From positions 779,501 to 843,500 of the forward strand of contig VICG01000007.1 in the NCBI GenBank assembly GCA_008692225.1: a stretch of 64,000 nucleotides of DNA. The letters run 5' to 3'. The translations under genes were made by a program, and so were the position numbers. This document shows, piece after piece, positions 59,195 to 64,000 of the stretch. Position 1 is the stretch's first letter. Every line of letters begins with the position of its first letter. The stretch comes from Monilinia fructicola. Lineage: Eukaryota > Ascomycota > Leotiomycetes > Helotiales > Sclerotiniaceae. The notes under the pieces were generated by a model. The model worked only from the letters and a program-made list of their open reading frames with translations, was not told the origin of the DNA and did no database searches.

Positions 59195-60980
59195 CTACCC
59201 ATACTTTTTCTCAAACTTTTTTAAGATTCCCGTGACGCCCTTTTCCAATCTCCCCGCATTATCCTCAAATCTACCTCTCGGCCCTTTCTCTCCATCTTCT
59301 TTATCCTTCTTACTACCAAAACTGCTCTTGCCATCTCCATCCCCCCTATCCTTATCCTTGTCCTTCTTCCCAAATCCAAACCCTCCCTTTCCACTACCCT
59401 TCCTCTTTAACCTCTGCTCTACTTCCGTGGGTCTATAAACCTGTTGATGGATATTATAATCGCTTTGTGTCATGAGTGGTTGCCCGCTAGAGGTTTGTGC
59501 GCCGGTGTATGTGTAGTTTGAGAAGCCTCCGGGAGGGGAGAGAGGTTGGATAGGTTGAAGTCCAGGGGCGGGAGAGGAGACTGGAGGGTTTTGATGTTGA
59601 GGCGCAAAGCCGGGAGAGAAGAGGCCGGGAGTGGGAAGATTATGGGTGGGGTAGGAGGAGGTGGATGGGAAAGTTGCGTACTGGGTTATGGGTGCTTGGT
59701 TTGGGGAGAGGGGAGGTGAGGAGTAGGCAGGTGCGGGGGTGGTAGGCGTTAAAGGTGGTGGTGAGAAGGTATTGGTATTGGAAGTATTTGATGTTGGTGG
59801 GGGTGCGAATGAAGGAGTCTGAGGGGGGAACTGTTGAGAAAAGGGGGACCGGAGTGCGGTTGCCGATGGGATGGCACCAGGGAAATAGTTGGAGGTTGGC
59901 GGGGTATTGGTATGTTGTGGTGGTGGGGAAGCTGCTGAGAAGCTTCCTTGTCCGTGCGTTTGCTGAGGTGGAGACATCATGGGGAAAGTTTGTTGTCTTT
60001 GAAATTGTGGTGGCTGAGCTGACGCTGAAAAGCCTGGATGTTGTTGAAATTGCGACGGTGGGGAAAATTGTCCTTGATCTGAAGTTGCTGCATGGACAAG
60101 AGGATTAGGAGCTCCGTCTTCTGGTGGAGGTGTCTTTTCTCGATGCTGGATGACTTCCGGAGCTGCTGGTGCTGCTGGATTGTATGCCATCGGGGCAAAA
60201 GTGGTAGGAGCTTGTGATTGTGGACTTGAGGAGCTTGGAGGTCCGGGAAACGAGACATTTATAGCAGCTGGAGGAGAGGTTCGAGATGTCTTGGTTCCAC
60301 CATGCTGGTATGATAGATCCGAAATAGCCACATTCTCCAATTGTTGAACCACTGGACTCATATCATCTGCGTGAGATGGTGGCGGTGCTGGCTCGTCCTC
60401 GATCGCAATTTGATGTTGGGGTAAAACTCTCCGCACTCCATTCACAAAGTTGAGTGCATCTTCTTTATTCCAGAAGTACAAATCAATAGTGTGAAGTCTA
60501 TACATGTACTTGGTCTCATTTCGAGGGTCGAAACTTGGTAGATGCCATTCTTGGGGGCCAGTGGGACTATTTATTTGCTGCCCATTTGGTCCATCTACAG
60601 TTAAGGATACGAGTGTACTGTGTTTGTAGGAATATTTAACATGGGCAGAGTCAAGATCTGTTGTTTGTGATATCAGCGAATGTGACTTTTTCGCATTCAT
60701 TTCGCATTAGATATGACTTACGACCAGTAAAAGCATCTTGTTCCGGAGTACCGGCATTATTAGCTATTTCAAGTCGAGCTCTCCTTTGCCCTGCATTTTC
60801 GAAGAGATAGACATACGAACTTTTGTCAAATCTATGATGAGGGGGTTTGGCAGTTGGTGGACCATAATAGTAATGTATATCTGCAAACCTGTAACGGATT
60901 AGATCAAGGAATTATAGAGTGACTCATGAAGCCTTCACTCACAAGGTAGCTGCAAGATCCTCCCCTGGTCGTGCTGCCAT
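59195..60980 (-). CDS. Uncharacterised protein: conserved N-terminal domain plus Pro/Gln-rich tail
   Basis: Three exons, 60980-60943, 60888-60722 and 60657-59195, with introns of 54 and 64 bp. The 555-aa product is intact. Residues 1-165 look globular with alternating strands (FADIHYYYGPPTAKPPHHRF, YVYLFENAGQRRARLEIANN, HVKYSYKHSTLVSLTVDG, YRLHTIDLYFWNKEDALNFV). The pattern of strands ending in a helix (EDALNFVNGVRRVL) recalls a PH/EVH1-like fold, but that is a guess. Residues 190-445 are Pro/Gln/Ser-rich disorder. The C-terminus is highly basic (KDKDKDRGDGDGKSSFGSKK), ending GRLEKGVTGILKKFEKKYG. It resembles fungal-specific conserved proteins of unknown function. Its promoter is shared with uS8m across about 640 bases. 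Confidence 0.8.
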
Positions 60981-61617
60981 TATTATCGACCTGCGATTGT
61001 TGATAGCTAAATAGATCCTAATGAAGTGAAGCAGGATACTTTTTCCGCTTTTTCGCTCAACGAAAGGAATAACAGAGAGAAGAGAAAAGGAAAAATTACT
61101 TATTGATAAAGGAAGGTAAAGAGAAGAGAAAGAGAGAGAGGGGGGGGAAGAAGAAGAAAAGGACGAGACTTACAGTATTTCAAGCCAAACCTATTATTAC
61201 CTGCAGGTTGGGGGTTGAGTGCTAGGTATGTCGGCGGCAAGCTGCATGAAGATGGAACCAATGAGGGATTGGATTGAAGTGATGAAAGTTTATGCCTTAA
61301 AACCTTATCGCGATTAGATAAGGCAGAGATAAATAAATTATTTTGGGTTTTTGGATTCTTGGGAATCATTCAAGACGAATAACCTCCAAAGTGTTATTGC
61401 AAATCTCTCGAAGCCATACTTATCAAAACTGCGCATGTAAGGTCTCTTGAAATCTGAGGATACCGATTTCAACTATAATCTCAAAATTCAACCAGCTAAC
61501 AATGCCCTCAGCATCTCCTCCACATCTCCACTTCCACCTTAAGACATCCTTGGTCAATCTCAGCAATTGTGCCCGCGCGGGCTTGCGATTCTGTCTTAGA
61601 GACTTCCAATCCTTATT
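60981..61617. other. Bidirectional promoter region
   Basis: Divergent 5' flanks of the 59.2-61.0 kb gene and uS8m. A purine-rich GA/GGGG tract lies at about 61115-61150. Confidence 0.5.
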
Positions 61618-62105
61618 ATGTCTCTCGTAACTCTTGCCCACGTAGCTTCACATCTCCAAAATGCCTCAAAAGCGCGACTTGGACTTACGTCTGTCCCCTC
61701 TTCGAACATGATCCTCACTCTTATGCTCGACTCCAATCCTCTGGATTCTTATCCTCTGTTACCCGTGGTGGTCTCACTCCCCCTCCCATGGATGAGTTAT
61801 CTACATATGTTCCAGAACCCGTCACACAGCGAAACATCTCAACAAGGAGGTTATGGTTGGGATTGAAGTATTGGAATAATGAGCCGGTGTTAAGTCACAT
61901 GTCGATTATCAGTAAACCCACGAAGAGGATTTGGATGGATGTAGAGGGCCTTTCGAATCTTGTCAGAGGACGAGATGCGAATTTCGTGCGGGGTTTGAGG
62001 AAACCAGGGGAGTGTATTTATATCAGTACATCGAGTGGAATCATGGAGGCAAGAGAATGTGTAGAGAGAAGAGTGGGTGGTATGCTTTTATGCAGAGTGC
62101 TGTAG
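61618..62105 (+). CDS. MRPS8: Mitochondrial small-subunit ribosomal protein uS8m; one frameshift
   Basis: ATG 61618, about 162 aa. uS8m binds small-subunit rRNA in the mitochondrial ribosome. The N-terminus (MSLVTLAHVASHLQNASKAR, LGLTSVPSS) is in one frame. The continuation (LQSSGFLSSVTRGGLTPPP, RRLWLGLKYWNNEPVLSHM, SIISKPTKRIWMDVEGLSNL, ECIYISTSSGIMEARECVE, RRVGGMLLCRVL) is in another. The switch is near 61726-61729 (ATGCTCGACTCC), where one base appears missing. A CC in place of the single C at 61728 would restore a continuous frame of family length. The other base composition is normal. It is convergent with the glutamine-synthetase-like gene. Confidence 0.88.
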
Positions 62106-62452
62106 ATGGGTGGGGAAATGTGTAAGACTACTATGGTTCATCATTCGTGGGAGTTGAACAAGTGTATAGAAGATACTTGTTTTGTCCAGATCGGTATATC
62201 AATTGCGACTTCGGGAGACAAAAGTCCAAATTTCGATTCCAAAACACCTAAGGCAAACTTATCCATGGAACTAGAAACATATGGCTCTCCAGCGATGCTT
62301 CAATACAAAAAGTAACGCCTAAGAAATCATCAACTTTTTGGCGGGTTCTCGGCCCCTCATTATGCTAGTATTCAAATGTGCCTCGAAAGCGCTGGCAAAT
62401 GGCAACCGCGGTTCTTGTACTTCAACTCAGCCATTGAAGTACCCCTCTGCCC
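62106..62452. other. Convergent intergenic region
   Basis: Between uS8m and the glutamine-synthetase-like 3' end. No gene seen. Confidence 0.5.
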
Positions 62453-64000
62453 CTAATACCTCTCGATTAACCAATTTCTCCTCTGTTCATCATTCATGGG
62501 CTTCAAAAGCTCCAACTCTCCCCGTTTCATCGCGATGTATGTGACCACAACTGCTTCGCCAAGTATCCTACACATGTCTTGGTCGATTTTCAAAGCGGCA
62601 AGTGCCTCATCCAAAGTACCTGGCAGCATTTCTTTGATGTTGTAATCATCTCTGTCTGCCTGGCTCAATTTAGCAGGATTCATGTCGCAATCAAGCAATA
62701 TCATCTTGTCTTTTGCAATCACGCCCTCGACACCAGCACCAATCATGGCTGCCAACGCCAAATAGATGTTGGCCAGGCCATCCAGACACCTGACTTCCCA
62801 GTGGGATCCGTCAATTTTTCGAAGTGCCGTTTCCCGATTTTGCGTGCCCCAAGTCACCCATGTACTTCCAGCCCAGCCACCAGCTGCAGACATACGGTCG
62901 TAACTAGCAGGACTACTGTAAGTAAAAGCAGTAATTGATCGAAGATGCTTTAAGATTCCGGCATAGAAATGAGTATATGTTTCTTCATTTTCGCCTTCTG
63001 GGGTAGGTATGGAAAGATGAACGTGTGCGCCGGTGCCGATCTTTGTTGGGAAGAGGTTTGGGGTGTAGCGTGGCACGCCATCCCATGATTTCGTGCAACT
63101 GTGGTGATAATCTCGCGAGCTTGTAAAAGCACATCTGCAGCCTCGAGGGGCGCACAAGCTGGCAGTACAAATTCAAATTGGTTAGTAGCTGACTCTGGAT
63201 GCCATTGTTCAATATCAATACCAGCATCAGAGAGTGTGTTGACGATCTCGCCCACAGCACTAATGATTTCATGGCTGAGGGCATTACTAGATCCCCAACA
63301 ATGAGAGTCTGTGCCCGGAAGAGGAGCAAAACTGAGAGTGTTATCTTTCTTGTTAAGTGTTCCTTTCATAAAGACAACTTCAATTTCAAAGCCAACGAGA
63401 AATTGAAGCCCGTGATCCTTTGCTTTATTCACAATGGTACGAAGAGTGGTTCTGGGACATACATCTAGGGATGAATTGTCCGAGTTGCGAAGTTCTGCTT
63501 GAGCTGAAGCATATCCATAACAAGGTCCAGGACGAATCGAAGAGGGAACTGCATGTAGAAGCCTGCATACACCTCGAGGAGAAACCGAATCTATACGATG
63601 ATCGGTTTGCGTGAGAGTTAAACTACTATTAGTGATCCCAATAGCCACATCCACCTTTTCGGTGTATAGGAGGTTACGGACGCGTTTCATAGGTAAAATC
63701 CTTAGTCGGGTAATCGAGCAGTAATCAATGTATTGCACACGTAGAAAAGTAATTTCCGGGTGTTTTGCCATGAATGATTCAAAGACTTCGAGGTCTGAAG
63801 GATGTTTCGAGATTTCAGTGCCACTGATGCTTTTTTCCCCTTTGATTTTGCAGATTCTATTGATGCTGCTTGCCCCCTTGATGCAACTGTTGCCGTTGAA
63901 TCCCTCGGCACTGTTAAATTTGTTCGTGCCATTACTCCCATCGATTCTTTTGACCCTATTCACACAATTAAGAGGTCGCTCGATAACAGGTGTTTGAGTT
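62453..64000 (-). CDS. Glutamine-synthetase-like protein (GS-I/FluG C-terminal type), 5'-truncated by window edge; two frameshifts
   Basis: The frame is open to position 64000, so the N-terminus lies outside the window. GS-family enzymes ligate ammonia or an amine to the gamma-carboxyl of glutamate using ATP. Type-I-like fungal members include the C-terminal domain of FluG and gamma-glutamylpolyamine synthetase-like proteins. Blocks are visible: FLRVQYIDYCSITRLRILP, LQFLVGFEIEVVF, ADVLLQAREIITTVARNHG, GTGAHVHLSI (metal/ammonia site), GTQNRETALR and SHWEVRCLDGLANIYLALAA. Residues near the start (SNGTNKFNSAEGFNGNSCI) are unusual low-complexity Asn/Gly/Ser. Two +1 shifts occur at CC 63078-63079 and T3 63057-63059, right in the HGMRATLHPNLFP block. 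Substrate is not predictable. Confidence 0.85.

Noticed and set aside
1..64000. tRNA, rRNA or CRISPR features
   Set aside because: No B-box-like GGTTCRAATCC in tRNA context, no rRNA-like conserved core and no spaced identical repeats were seen by eye. A covariance-model scan would be needed to exclude short RNAs.

Overview
The window looks like nuclear DNA of a filamentous ascomycete, most likely a leotiomycete of the Sclerotiniaceae type (inference). Protein genes lie on both strands. Introns are short (about 47-65 bp, a few to about 100) with GT..AG ends and CTRAY branch sites. AT-rich, stop-dense islands look RIP-degraded, simple repeats are frequent, and the core genes are fungal: DPH2, IKS1, PIG-S/GPI17, WDR6/Trm734, NBS1, mitochondrial uS8.

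Layout. 0-4.3 kb is an accessory block. It holds a tandem-duplicated small-ORF unit, a 409-aa protein with an N-terminal helical HeLo-like/STAND-associated domain and repeated G-x-Q-[IV]-N-G motifs, and a divergent two-exon membrane gene with one copy of the same motif. This resembles the fungal amyloid-signalling (HET-s/HELLP, RHIM-like) logic of shared motifs in neighbouring genes and is the best candidate for an undescribed system here. 4.4-6.1 kb is DPH2. 6.1-13.3 kb is gene-poor, with AT islands, a promoter-like repeat copy and a gene relic. 13.3-17.0 kb carries a MARVEL-like four-TM protein, an unresolved broken gene and a Ser-rich small protein. 18.7-20.7 kb is a six-exon amidase of the fatty-acid-amide-hydrolase type. 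21.3-25.7 kb has four small membrane-protein genes, one with three PPxY motifs. 28.1-30.3 kb is the IKS1 kinase, followed by a nonanucleotide minisatellite. 32.7-33.3 kb is another single-pass membrane protein.

34.6-52.3 kb is a run of conserved genes: a FATP-type acyl-CoA synthetase, PIG-S, WDR6/Trm734, NBS1 and a cytochrome b5-like protein with a very long charged helix. A candidate TIR element sits between WDR6 and NBS1. 52.3-64 kb holds a disordered coiled-coil protein with repeated FFHANG motifs, a Pro/Gln-rich protein with a conserved N-terminal domain, mitochondrial uS8, and a glutamine-synthetase-like gene running off the right edge.

Caution. In 34.6-63.1 kb, eight conserved genes are each broken by one to four single-base shifts, mostly in homopolymers, about fourteen in all. 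Reading frame, introns and family motifs are otherwise preserved. DPH2, the amidase, IKS1 and the 59.2-61.0 kb gene are intact. The simplest explanation is indel error in the assembly, not mass gene death. These loci are annotated as single genes and the shift positions are given.

The genes are mostly unrelated housekeeping functions (diphthamide, GPI anchor, tRNA modification, DNA repair, mitochondrial translation, lipid activation). The 1.4-3.9 kb pair is the only part that looks like a dedicated two-gene system.
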